From: Gymnopus androsaceus JB14
Lineage: Eukaryota; Basidiomycota; Agaricomycetes; Agaricales; Omphalotaceae
DNA length: 64,000 bases
Direction: 5' to 3'
Assembly: GCA_009733575.1 (NCBI GenBank)
Contig: ML769507.1
Coordinates: 1 to 64,000 of the forward strand
Shown: positions 29,607 through 40,915 of the stretch, in pieces
Layout: every line of letters begins with the position of its first letter
Numbering within the stretch: position 1 is the first letter of the stretch
Translations under genes and position numbers: made by a program
The notes under the pieces: model-generated
What the model saw: the letters and a program-made list of their open reading frames with translations, nothing else
Database searches by the model: none
What the model was told of the DNA's origin: nothing

Positions 29607-31254
29607 TAGCAGAGGAATCAATAGTGGTACTCAATTAGACATGAGTCTGGTAGTGTACAATGGACTAAGGAAGTCCCAACAATGCCCCACCCATTTGTTA
29701 CAGCCATACCTACCGAATTACCAACCAAGCCCTCAGACCCTATTCCATAACCAACCAGTTACTGGCTTGGCTACTCCGGCCACTGTATTTGCTTGGCTAG
29801 TCCGGCCATCACATCGGCTTGGCAACTCTGGCCATTGCATTAGTTTGGTTACTCCGGACTTTTTGACCAACTCACCAATATTGGTCAATCTACACTATTT
29901 CCGATACTCCAGACACTTGGCCAAGGTTTCTGGTGTATTATGACCAATCATCTCGGCATAACCTCGGTATAACTCTGGTCCAGTCTCAGGAACTATTCCC
30001 ACACTATTGTTTAGGCCTAGTATTGTTTTATTGTCTTTTGCTTCACTATTATCTTTTGGTACTAAATTACTCTATTCTTTTACTTACTGAGGGTCCGGTC
30101 CGGCCCCGGAACATTGGTCCCACTGGTAGTATTTAAGTAGTACAAACTTGTATAGTAACCTTAGCTCCAAAATCAACTTAGTCTGGCCTTGTACTCATTC
30201 CGAGTCCTTCTTCAACCAACCAACCAAGATTCCAGTTACCAAACCAACACAGCCATGTGATCTTGGCTGAACCTACGCCTTTGGTTCTACTGCCTTGACT
30301 TAGCTTAGACTTTGCCTTTACTTCCTCTCGGGCAGGACACCTTACGGCGTGTCAAGGGTGTTGCCAATAGCTTCACCAACTCCCATTCCTTGCAAGGTCC
30401 AACCTGGAACCTTTCTAGACCATTTCTGTCCAATACCTTGGCTGTTCCACTCTGGGTCGCACAGACTTAACACCATTCAGAGGGGTGTCAAACTTTTTTT
30501 TTTTTCTGGCTGGCTGGACTAACTAACCAACCCCCAGTCGGGCGCTTAATTGTTTGCAGCCCCTTGAGCTGCGGCATCCGGTAGGTGGGAAGCCCAAGCT
30601 TTATTTTTACTCCATTGTCAGTCTTTCCCATACTCACTTCCCACCTATTGTAATTGTTGTTGCCTACCCAACTCCTAGATTACTGCTTGTGCCCAACTTG
30701 TTGGTAGTGGCCAATGCCTGCAAAGATTTTGGGCACTTATTTGGGCGTCCATATGAAAAATCTTCGAAAATCTGGCAGGACTTGTATACCTTCATCCACA
30801 ACATATCTCGACTTCATTTAGTGAGAGAAAATGCTCAGAACTGTTAGCTCCACAATATGTTCAACCCCTTTTTAAAAAATATGCGATACTTGTAGTAGTT
30901 AGGTTTTTGAATGGCATGTAACTATCAAAAATAACATTGAAAAAGATTGGGGTTGAACAAGTGTTTTATGATGGCCAAATACAAGTTTCTCTCTGAAAGT
31001 TAGGTATCTGAGGAGTTTGTTCACTCTGAGTCAATTTCACCATCATTTTAGAGGTAGATTAGCTTGAAGAAGTATTACATCACGCAGAATTTCACACTTG
31101 GTTGCATACCAATATGTTCTTGGGCCCTCTGCTGACTTTGCAGAGGCTACATACCCCACATATACTCTCTTAATATTCAGTCCCGTGCACAAGTCCCAAT
31201 CAAATCAAAGTGTGGCAGTAAACAAGCCTCGGAGTTGTTACATACACTGAACAA
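29607..31254. other. Repeat-arm non-coding sequence
   Basis: This mirrors left 1845-3491. It contains CCAACCAACCAACC and repeated GGCTTGGC(T/A)A words. No gene is supported. Confidence 0.4.
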
Positions 31255-31960
31255 CATCAGCAAAACCTGTGAGATGGTCATAGGAGCCATAGCGAGCCAT
31301 AGCGGGTCATAGCAGCCATAGTCCTGCACAGAACTATGAACTGCTATGGGTTCCTATGGCTTGCTATGAGTTTCTACGGGATCACAAAGCTGTCAATGCA
31401 GCTGTCAAACCATTTCAGCATCAGTGTCGCTGCTTGACAGCTGTTGGTTTCTCCTGCCAACACTATATAATGCATCATCGTAACTTAGACTTCGACGAGC
31501 TCTGTTTCCCCCCCCCCTCAAGTCAATCCTGAGCCACTTGGGTTTGGACTTTGGTACGTAGTTGCATTTAAGCAATGTCTCTGACAGCGTGAGGGTCACC
31601 ACCTATGATATATCTTAGTATTATTACAGATATGTAGTTATATTAATAGTTCTACTAGTTTCGCTATTCCTACTATGACTAGTACAATAATATGATTTTA
31701 TGATTATTTTCCAATTATTTTCATCCATTTTTGGTTTCGCAAAGTGCAGCGAAGCAATTCAAAAGATTAATATATTTGTATTGAATAGAACCATTCCACG
31801 ATCAAATGCCTCGACACCGGTACATTCCATAGCAACCCATAGCAGTCCATAGCAGTCCATAGCTCTGCACAGATGGGTACCTTGCTATGGGTGCTATGGG
31901 TGCTATGGGTGCTGCACAGAACTGTGCAGTTCTGTGCAGTACACCCAGGTTTTGCTGATG
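31255..31960. mobile_element. CATCAG-family element, right arm only, with AA target duplication
   Basis: The ends are CATCAGCAAAACCTGT and CCAGGTTTTGCTGATG, with AA on both sides (31253-31254 and 31961-31962). The left arm at about 1843-1846 has the empty site with one AA. The 706-bp interior has blocks of AGCCATAGC/GCTATGGGT repeats at both ends that pair with each other. Between them is an unrelated segment of about 400 bp (31390-31800) that includes C9 and AT-rich tracts and may be captured sequence. Confidence 0.8.
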
Positions 31961-31981
31961 AAGGCAATGTGATTGTTTCAG

Positions 31982-32089
31982 AAGGAATGGAAATTGGTTG
32001 ATGAATGTATTAGGGATGTTGAGGACAAAGTGAGCAATGAAGAGGGCTTGGGAGATGTGGATATTGGAGATGAGGATATGGAAGAATGA
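31982..32089 (+). pseudogene. Orphan terminal exon remnant, right arm
   Basis: This is the counterpart of left 1717-1824. It is a 35-codon Glu/Asp-rich open stretch with an acceptor-like TTGTTTCAG before it and TGA at its end. The family is not recognised. Confidence 0.35.
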
Positions 32090-32911
32090 TGACCTGCACT
32101 TCAATACACTATTTTTCGCTTTTTTTTTCACTTTCTGTACTGGGAGAATTTGTATTTTAGTACCTAGGCATTGTAGAACTATTGCAGCAGTAGATTATCA
32201 CAATATACATTGGAATATGGACATTAAACGAGCAAGCAACGATGGATGTCATAATTTGCCACATTATTTTAAGCGCCAAAGCTTAGTCAATGCCAAAATC
32301 CTTGTAGGAAACTTGTCACAGCTAGTGATAAAGGAGTTTGGAGAGCCCTGAGGTTCCTAATTATGTGTGGCGAATACCTTACTGCTGTACAATCACACAT
32401 CCAAAGAAGTTGGCAGGGCAGAGTAGCCTTTGAACCCAGGGGTGTTCAAAAAAATAAGTGCTGACATGACCTTGGGGGTGGGTCTGAGAAGTCCTTACAG
32501 CTGAAAAAATTTTCATACTATTGAGGCTCTCAGGGGTGTTCTAGGTCAGTTCAACCACTGAAATAAGGCTGTGAAAACCATTTAAAGCACTCATCATCTC
32601 AAATCTCCCTAAAAAAACATGGATTTTATAGGATATGATGCATTTTAGTACCAATTTAGCACCTATATCAAAAGATAATGTCAATGCAAGTGCACTTACA
32701 CCAGGTTGAATTGAGCTTAGATGAACTGCTGTGTATTAAATTGCCTCTGAAAATGTTGTTTAAAGGAGCAAAGGAGAAAAAATTGTTATGGAATACAAAC
32801 TTGAAGTTGGAAATCCTCCGAAGTGTGGTAAAATTTTACTATATATAGGGTGGAAGGGGGGGGGGGGCTTCATGAATCCTTATGACCCAAAAACAAGGTC
32901 ATGTCGGGACT
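32090..32911. other. Repeat-arm non-coding sequence
   Basis: This mirrors left 900-1716. It includes a G12 run near 32858 that is C-rich and interrupted in the left arm. No gene is seen. Confidence 0.4.
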
Positions 32912-32913
32912 TA

Positions 32914-33818
32914 CTGCTGTTTGCTTAAGTCCGTGAAAATGAGGTGTTTTTTTTCCCCCCGGTCCGAGCTCGGATACCGCATTTGGCTGCGTGATGTGAC
33001 TATCTCATACTGGCTCTCTCCTCAAGGTACTTATTCCTCATCATTGTTGCGATTATATCCCTACCTTTCTATCTGTATTTTGGCTCTACATCCTCGAGGC
33101 AACACCTGTTGTGATTATCACTCTGAAAAATGGTCTGTTTCTGGTCTTCTTAGTCCCGCCTTTCCACCCGCAATTCAGCTTGCACCCACTAGATCACCTT
33201 GAGGAAGGCCTCATTGTGATTACTCCAACTGCGATCAAGGCCTTTCTGATGCCTTTTCCTGGCAGATTTGAGTATATAACCCCTCAAGCTCCTCATCTCT
33301 CTCAGAGGCAGCCCTTTGAACACGCTTGTTGCTCAACCCTATCCGTCGCATTGTTTGTGACAGCATTGTAATGGATAATTCGACCCCGCGGACTGTCTCT
33401 AGCTTGTATTGGAGCTCATCGAGATAGTAGATGGTAGGACAAGTCTTGATGATCTCGGTAATGTAAAGCACATCACCATCGTCAGCTGCTCGTGGACGCC
33501 CGGTGCGTTTGCTCAAGGGGTTGCTAACAGTGCCAAATTCCTGCATATTCCTGCCTATTCCTGCATATTCTTCAAGACTTTTGCCACTAGCCTGATAGAG
33601 CATCCAGCTCTCTGAGCACATTGTTCCATGGTAATAACCTCTGTTGTGCACCAGCGAAAGATGCATCTCTTCAAATCATCTGATATAGCTGGAGCCATGA
33701 TTGACCATGAAGGAGCGAAGAGACAACGGTGGTCACATCACGCAGCCAAATGCGGTATCCGGGCTCGGACCAGGGAAAAAAAAAAACCCTCATTTTCACG
33801 GACTTAAGCAAACGGCAG
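32914..33818 (-). mobile_element. Tc1/mariner-like element, right arm only
   Basis: The TIRs start CTGCTGTTTGCTTAAGTCCG on the left and the inverted CTGCCGTTTGCTTAAGTCCG on the right. The inverted homology continues for about 100 bp, through the ACCGCATTTGGCTGCGTGAT block. TA flanks both ends (32912-32913 and 33819-33820). The left arm at about 890-896 shows the single uninterrupted TA. At 905 bp it is too short to encode a whole transposase, so it is a deletion derivative. Confidence 0.85.
33235..33699 (-). pseudogene. Tc1/mariner transposase N-terminal fragment
   Basis: The minus strand shows MAPAISDDLKRCIF and MEQCAQRAGCSIRLVAKVLK in one frame (a helix-turn-helix). It then shifts to a frame with RTGRPRAADDGDVLYITEII, YYLDELQYKL and MRRIGLSNKRVQRAASERDE. 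This is the paired DNA-binding region and linker of fungal Tc1/mariner transposases. The catalytic DDE domain is absent and there is at least one frameshift around an AATATGCAGGAAT tandem repeat (about 33538-33575), so it is inactive. Confidence 0.7.
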
Positions 33819-34251
33819 TAGTGGGTTGAATGCCCCTTGTTTGAACCGGTTGTATGATGTGGTGTGTTAATCTAAAGGCTAAAATTGTGCAGAAAGTAAC
33901 AACTTGCAAGATCAACTTATATTCATTCTTCAAATTTTGTATCTCCCTACTTTTGCCTTGCTCTTTGACTGTCTCTTTGGTTGAGGACAAATGTCGCAAC
34001 CACATTGTAACTGGTGCATGAAAACAGATTCCGCTTGTTCTATGAGCAAAGCTAAGACTGAACTATTGAAATTCACATCCAATAAGTATTTTCAATTTTG
34101 TTACATACTTATAAGGTTTGTCAATGTGGTTGTCCCAGTAACACTATTCTCCTCGCGCTGCTTCCCAGTTGTGTCATTCCGCTTCCATACACTGCCTAGA
34201 AATTTGCGGATCTGAACTTGATGCATCGCAGACACTCGAAAATAACTCACT

Positions 34252-34500
34252 GGATGACTTCCCGTAAGGCTATTTCCAAATAAAATCGTCAATAAACAGT
34301 CCAAGCGAGTCCTCCGATCAACGGAATCCATCAAAAACCGTTTAGAAACGTTTACAGAGGGGTCGGGAGGCCGTTCTAAACAGTTTTTGATGGCAATTGC
34401 GCGAAGCCGCTGACTCGGCAGCCTCGCTTAGCATCCTTCCGCATGGCGCACTCCATTAATTGACCATCCTCTTATTTTCAATTGTTACGGGAAGTCATCC
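34252..34500. mobile_element. Small TIR element with ACT target duplication, right arm only
   Basis: The perfect TIRs are GGATGACTTCCCGTAA and its inverse, flanked by ACT (34249-34251 and 34501-34503). The left arm at about 97-107 shows a single ACT at the empty site. At 249 bp it has an internal inverted repeat (CATCAAAAACCGTTTA against TAAACAGTTTTTGATG) and is non-coding. A 3-bp duplication is typical of PIF/Harbinger or CACTA-type elements, but the class is not proven. Confidence 0.8.
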
Positions 34501-34602
34501 ACTCGCGGGCCGCACCATGCCTTTCCCCTCGAAGCCACAGCAACTGGATCAGGTCTTTGAATATTCCCAATAAACTGTTATATTCTTGCTCAAAAAGACA
34601 TT

Positions 34603-35203
34603 TGGCGATCATTTGCTCGCATTCACCGTGAGATTATGTCGCCACAACATTTAACACGCAAGATCGGAACTGTTGCACCCTGGGCGGGCGACGACGATCA
34701 CGGATGAGTATGACAATGCTTGGCTACCGTAGGCGGCATCATGCCTCATCCAAAATGATGCGCTTGTGACGTCGATGCCGCTGTCGTTGACTGAGTGAGT
34801 TCTAGACTTCTAATAATAATAACTAAGATTCCTCCTGTCCCTTGTTCGGGTTTAACATTGCATTTCAAGGGCACTGCTGTGAGAGTACCGAAATTTTGAG
34901 CCGACAATACTTAGTCAGGAGATAATACGGAAGTAAGATACACTAATCGCTACCTATTATCTTCAAGTAATAATAAGCTTTGTACAAACTGTACAATGGC
35001 TTGCAGCTACTCGACTATCCCGCGAAGCTCTGGACGTTCAAAATGATTAATGATTGTTGAATCCGGCCGTGGGTCGATCACAAACTTGGTCATATTGACA
35101 TTGTACCTGACCGTTTTTTGCTTCTCACCTTTTCTCCTTTGTTTCGCTTGCCACGCAGAGATGACGCCAGAGTGCTGAAAGCAAGAAGCCGCGAGAAAAG
35201 GCC
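34603..35203. promoter_or_regulatory. Region between repeat island and histidine kinase; short upstream ORF
   Basis: No repeat or gene was recognised here. It should hold the promoter of the kinase gene. A five-codon upstream open reading frame (ATG at 35161, TGA at 35176-35178) precedes the kinase start by 25 bp and may dampen its translation. This is an inference from position only. Confidence 0.4.
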
Positions 35204-38200
35204 ATGGATTTCGAAATGAAGCTGGAAGAAGAAACTCTGCCTTTACCCGTTACAAACTCCTCTACACGCCCGTCACCTCGACTGGTACAATTTATCACCG
35301 AAGTCGTAGAAACGATCCGCACAAATCTCACTGCTGGCACGCCTCCATCGAGCTCTTCTTCCTACGACGATGATGAGCCGCCGCTACCTAGCCTCGACGA
35401 TGCTGTCAACGGAGACTTCATCGGAACAGTCTCTGAATCCCAAGGAGGCTACGTGGAAAAGGTCGTCGTAGAGCAGTCTTGGGGAAGCGGAAGCCGACAG
35501 CTTACAAGCGATAGCTCCGACCCAGAGAACCCAGAGCATAAATCCGCAGGGACTCAGCCAATACAGATAATGACCCATGAAGAAACGGATATACCACACA
35601 ATGCTTTCTTGGTTGGCTTATTTAGGTTTTGGCTCAAGATTAAAGACTTTTTCTATCCGAGGCCGTTTGATGTTGGGAGCGAGAAAAGGTATAACGATGT
35701 ACGTGCAACCTTCCTACATTTGGGTTAATACTCATTTCCTCCTGTAGGACGACTGGTATTCCAAGAAAACAATGGCTCAAACGGCCGCTATATGGCTTAT
35801 ACTCAACTTTATCCTTGCCATTCCATCCGTTCCTAAGCCTTGGACGCTTATTGATCTCATCTTCTATGCTGGGGCAAGTCGCCTTGCTTGCTTCCCTAGT
35901 TCAATCCCTAACATTCCTCATTCATCATCAGATGGCTCCCGGTATCACTCTCCCCGTATTCGTCATGATCATGTACAATTGGCCTCGCGACCGGCCTGTT
36001 TTATACCAGTGCTATGTTGCGCTTGCTTTATGGATGTGGTGCGTCTTGCTCCCTACCAGTGTCACTAACTCAACTAACCCAACCCCGCCTATCCAGGCCT
36101 TACATCCTCATCATCAACATCAACATCTGCGCTTTCTATGTGCCCCACAACGCTGGCGCCCTATTATCCTGCAACGGCAAAGACTTTATCAACACATTCT
36201 TCTACGCTACCGCTATGCAATGCATAGGCCTTTTTGGGCTCAGATTGGATCGTTTGCCTGCAGCTTTAGCGGCCGCGAGTTGGTTTGTTGTGTATGTGTC
36301 GCGTCTTTGACATAGGACAGCGGTATTGGTCAAGGATTTATCTGACGCTCTTTCTTTGTTTAGTTCCTGTGCAATCATAATACCGGAGCACCACTCCTGG
36401 TGGAGATGTACGTCTCGTTCCTTGCTCCCTTTGTTCCGCTCTGTATATGTATACTAATTTGAACCCCTCGTTCCTTGAAGCCATGATCAATTTTGCTGTA
36501 TTCCACGTCTGTGAGTATTCGGCTGCCCATGCGGGGTGCGGCGTTTGTTGTTCGTGTCCGTTCCCACTAAATAACTAACTGACTCCTTTTTACATTGAAT
36601 TTTAGTTCTGATATGGGTCCATGAGCGTCGAGAAAGTGTACGTTTGGTTTCCTTCATCTGGTATTATCTCTCTCTCCCGTGCTTTGCGGTGGACACTTAG
36701 CCCCCCAAATTTCCCGTTGCCGGCCCTCCGACTTGACCGTGATGCTAACGACTCCTTTTAATAGTCCGAACGCCGGCTATACGCTATGAAGATCCAAGTC
36801 AAAATTCAGTACAAGGTGGGTTTGAGATTTACTTATGTGTATTATTTCTCCCAGGGTCGTGCACGCGACCTTGACGAGCTCTACGCTTATGCATATTCCT
36901 TTCCCGTCGTATCGTCTTCCTTGCTTCTTCTTTCGCCCATGCTTTCGTTCTGTCACAACTATTCATCATTTATCTTTCTTTACTTGACTGCTTTACTTGT
37001 TCTCCTCGCTGCCTTGCTTCCGATTCTGGATGCTAATCTTTATTCTCCTTAGGCCTTACAACGAGCCCAAGCCAGCGAACGAAGGATATCGGAATCTAAA
37101 CATAGGCTTACTTCGTGAGTTTCATTTTATTTCGCTTTAGTCTATCTTTATTTCATCTACCCTTGTTTCATGGCGGCTGGGTCTTATCCTTGCACGTTGG
37201 CTTGGTTTTGTTCTTGCGTTCATCCTTACTTCACGCCGATCCGGGTCGTGCGTCGTAGCGTCGTATCTACGCTCGTACCTGTACTAACAAGCACCTTATT
37301 TTCCTCTATTCCAGGTATGTCTTCCATGAAGTTCGAGTTCCGCTCAACTCTGCTCGTAAGTCCCTCTCTCTCTCTCTCTCTCTCCGAATCTACTATCGAG
37401 AAGTATGCTGACTTGACATCCTTGTTCAGTCCTAGCAGCACAAAGCATGGAAGCTTCAGGGACTCTTTCAAAGTCTTTGGAAGTAGAATTTGATGCGTTG
37501 ATGGGTAGTTTGACTATGATGTCGCAAGGTAAGTCAAGTCAAAGCGTTGAATCACTGACCGGTCGACGGCTGACTTTGCTCTAGTTTTGAACGATGTCTT
37601 GGATTTTAATCGCCTAGACAGTGGACAATTCGAGCTGGTTTCAAAGCCGTATGCATTTCATCAAAGTGAGTAAACTTGCTAGTGACGTAACTCTGAATAG
37701 TGCTAATCTTTTCTTTTCTTACAGCGCTCCGCTCACTTTTCATACCTCTGCAACTAGCAACGGCTCAGAAGGGGCTAACACTCGAGACAGAGTTGGATAC
37801 GAATATCGATAGGGTGCGTTTTGCCGAGCTTCCTTGTTCTTTCCGCTTCATGATTAACGATGGCTTCCATCAGGTCGCCCGTTGTGCAGCATACAGAGCC
37901 ATGGGCGAAAAGGAGGACGTGATACAGCGACACTTGGCCGAATACCCGGACGTGGATGGAGTCGTTATTGGTGATGAGGCGCGGTTCAGGCAGATCATAA
38001 CGAATTTCGCTAGGTATGTCTTTATCTCGTGTTCCAGTCTGTAATACTAATTCTCCCTACTAGCAATGCATGCAAATTCACCCCCGCCGGCGGCTCAGTC
38101 ACCGTCAAGACCAAGCTAGTCGTACCTTCCGATTTGAATGACACGGGGAATGGTTCTAAGGGATCAGGCTCAGGAAATAACCATAACCACGACGCGGAGG

Positions 38201-40354
38201 CTTCAGCGCGTCTTTCTGCTTCGAGGCTCGCGCAGCATGATTATGACCATGGGAACGATAAGGACGAGACGATTATTGTTCGTGTGGAGGTTACGGATAC
38301 GGGATGTGGAATTGAGGGATCAGAGTTGACGGGGCCGAAACTTTTTTGTAAGTCCTTTCTGTGGACTGTGTGCTGGTGTTGATGTTTTTTTTTCTTCTTC
38401 TTTCAGCTGCTTTCAATCAGACGGACACGGGTAAACAGCAAGGTTAGTCTGGTTTGCTGGCATTTGTAAATTGAACTAAACATGTCTTGTGTTCTTGTCT
38501 GTAGGCGGGAAAGGTACTGGCCTAGGCCTTGCTCTTGTCCGCAACATCGTCAAGCTCAGCGGAGGCCGACTAGGCGTCAAATCCCGACACAACAGAGGCT
38601 CTACATTCTGGGTTGAGCTCCCTCTTGGTGTTGGCCGCAAAGCTCTCATCCCCTCCGCCGGAATCAAGGTCTCAGAATCTGAAGGTTCCATGAGCTCCGA
38701 CATTGCCAAAGTCCGAGCAGCTGCTTGTGAAAGTGAATTTTCATCTCGACCGAATAGTTCAAACCCTGTCCATTTATCGACAAGTAATACTCTTGCGTCT
38801 GTGGTGGATGTGGCTGCGTTGAAGGCGTCGGAGATGTCCTCCGTGATGAGGAGCTCGGACTTGATGCATAGTACGATTATGGAGCAAGGTGTGTGCATAG
38901 GTACTCCGCGAGGTGAAGGACTCAAGCAGATCATTTACTTGTTTTTTCCAGCTGGTCGTGTCGATTTGGTCGTGGACTCAAATACACCTAGTGTCCCGTT
39001 AGCATCAATACGAGCGTCGCCGTCAATCATGAGTGCCAGCAATCCTGGATCGTTGCTCATAAGCGGAGCTCCTTCACCGATAACGGATGCCGCGTTCTCG
39101 TTCCGCTCTCAACCAAGGGGAACACCCCAGAGCGAAACTTCGCAGAATTTCTCGCTTAGTAGTAGTGGTTATGGAGGTTATGGTGGTGGTAGTGTTGGTG
39201 GTAGTGGTGGTGGTGCCGAGATGATCGGGTACGCAACGTTGTCAGAAAATGACTCTCAGGTGACCCAAGAGCAGGAGGGAGATCCGCCTCCTGCCTCGCT
39301 CAATTCCCAAGTGACAATGACTCAACCTCCACCTGACCCCGAAGAGGAACCTCCTCCGATGGCTAATTCCATCAAGAACACCAATCCCGCCACTGTGGTG
39401 CAGCGGCCGACACGCATACCAATGCCCACCGCTCCCGCATTCAAGTTATCTAACCCCAGCTCTACCACAGACCACTCTCAATCCTCCAAATCCTCCTTGT
39501 CCATGTTCGACAGCTCTTTTTCCCGTACCAATGGCTATAACAACTCCTCACACAACCTTCATAGCAGGAATGACTCGACCCCCGACTTTACGCCTGGTCT
39601 GTCCGTGCTCGTTGTTGATGACGATGGGATAACGCGGATGATGATGGAGCGTATCTTGAAGCGCCTTGGATGCGAAGTTACTCTGGCTGAGAATGGGAGG
39701 GTGGCGTTGGAATTGATATTGGGGAATGACTGGGATCCGGGGATCTTGGAGGATATTGGGGAGCCGAGGGGGGAAAGGTTGAAGGAAGGATCGAGGACGC
39801 ATTCTCGGACGATGAGTCTTGCGGATAGTGCAACTGATACCTCCAGTGCAGACCCGTCGCGTGCAACGTTTGTAGATACTGAACGGCGGAATTCCGGACT
39901 GGAAAATACCAATGTCTCGCGCAATATCGCAAAACTCGGAACAGACGATACCGCAGGAGCCATCAAAATTTGCTTGTGTGTTCTTGGATAACTCGATGCC
40001 TGTGTTGAGTGGATTGAGGACGGTGGAGGTCCTGCGGAGATTGAAGAGGAGGGACTTTGTTGTGGGATTAACGGGTGAGGTTCCTTTCCGTGATGATGAG
40101 ATCGATTTCTGATTCCCTTTTGTACAGGTAATGCACTACTGCCCGACCAAGACGAGTATCTGCAAGCTGGTGTGGACATGTGAGTGTCAGAAGAATATCA
40201 CTAATCAATAGCTCTGACGCGTTTTTTTGGGGTTCGTAGTGTTTTAACCAAACCGGTGATGCAAAGCAAAATAATTTATGTACTTAAAGAAGGAGATGCT
40301 CGAAGACAACATCAGCATTCTTTACTACAAAAAACTGATCCACCCTCATCTTAA
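35204..40354 (+). CDS. Membrane-bound hybrid histidine kinase
   Basis: This multi-exon sensor kinase is expected to autophosphorylate on His and pass phosphate to its own receiver domain, feeding an HPt/response-regulator relay. The N-terminus is acidic and Ser-rich. A block of about six hydrophobic segments follows (WLILNFILAIP, LPVFVMIMYNWP, YILIININICAF, ALAAASWFVV). Next come a linker helix (ALQRAQASERRISESKH), the H-box YVFHEVRVPLN (about 37315-37350), DVLDFNRLDSGQFEL, the N-box region SNACKFTPAGG, VTDTGCGIE and the G-box GKGTGLGLALV. After a long Ser/Pro/Gly-rich linker the receiver shows LVVDDDGITRMMM, the phosphoacceptor region FLDNSMPVLSG, and the conserved LTKPV. Introns include 35699-35747 and a probable GC-AG intron 35874-35931. 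A frame change near 39920-39960 is either a weak 43-nt intron or an indel. The stop is at 40352. Confidence 0.85.
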
Positions 40355-40915
40355 TATGTATCCTTTCGCTGACTCCTGTACGACGTTTCGGAGCATTACA
40401 CTTGAAGCATTCATTCTTCTCAATGGGACTTGGCGTTGGGTTCAACTTTTTGTTTACTATATATACTTTATTTGGATGTCTAATAGTTTTCATCGTTCTG
40501 ATTTCTTATTTCTCAAGCATGACTCAATCCTGCATCATTTTTTTTTGCTTTCGTTGTTTTATACGCCGCATTTGTACTTTTGTATCATTCTTTTTGCTGT
40601 GTAGGTAGGGTTCATGGGTAAATAGACATTATTATTCAACTGTTGACTCAGTTGACTATGGGTTGGACGCTCCTAGGTGAGAGTACAGTGTAGTCAATCC
40701 AAGGACTCGTCAAAGATTTTGATGACTGTATCTTGAGCAGCTGCGCTATTTTCTCTTCAACTACAATCCCTGTGCTCAAGGCGCTCAACTTACGAGCGCA
40801 CCCATATGCTACAACAATGCATTCAAACGACGAGAGCAAACGACAAACATTATTAGTACAGACAGCGAATAATCGATTCCTATTACGTTCTCAAGCCCGC
40901 CTCAACCACAACACT
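40355..40915. terminator. Convergent 3' intergenic region
   Basis: This 560-bp space lies between two converging genes and should carry both polyadenylation regions. It is T-rich around 40500-40600. No specific element was recognised. Confidence 0.4.

Larger units (their letters stand above)
22974..34602. repeat. Right arm of giant interrupted inverted repeat
   Basis: This is the reverse complement of 1-17317, with its own indels. It lacks the 6.2-kb DIRS insertion and the 350-716 element. It has extra elements at 31255-31960, 32914-33818 and 34252-34500. A deletion brings the equivalent of left 6976 next to copia coding sequence at 27091. It contains the 500-N gap. Its outer end is at or beyond 34602, because the left partner runs off the window. 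Confidence 0.95.
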
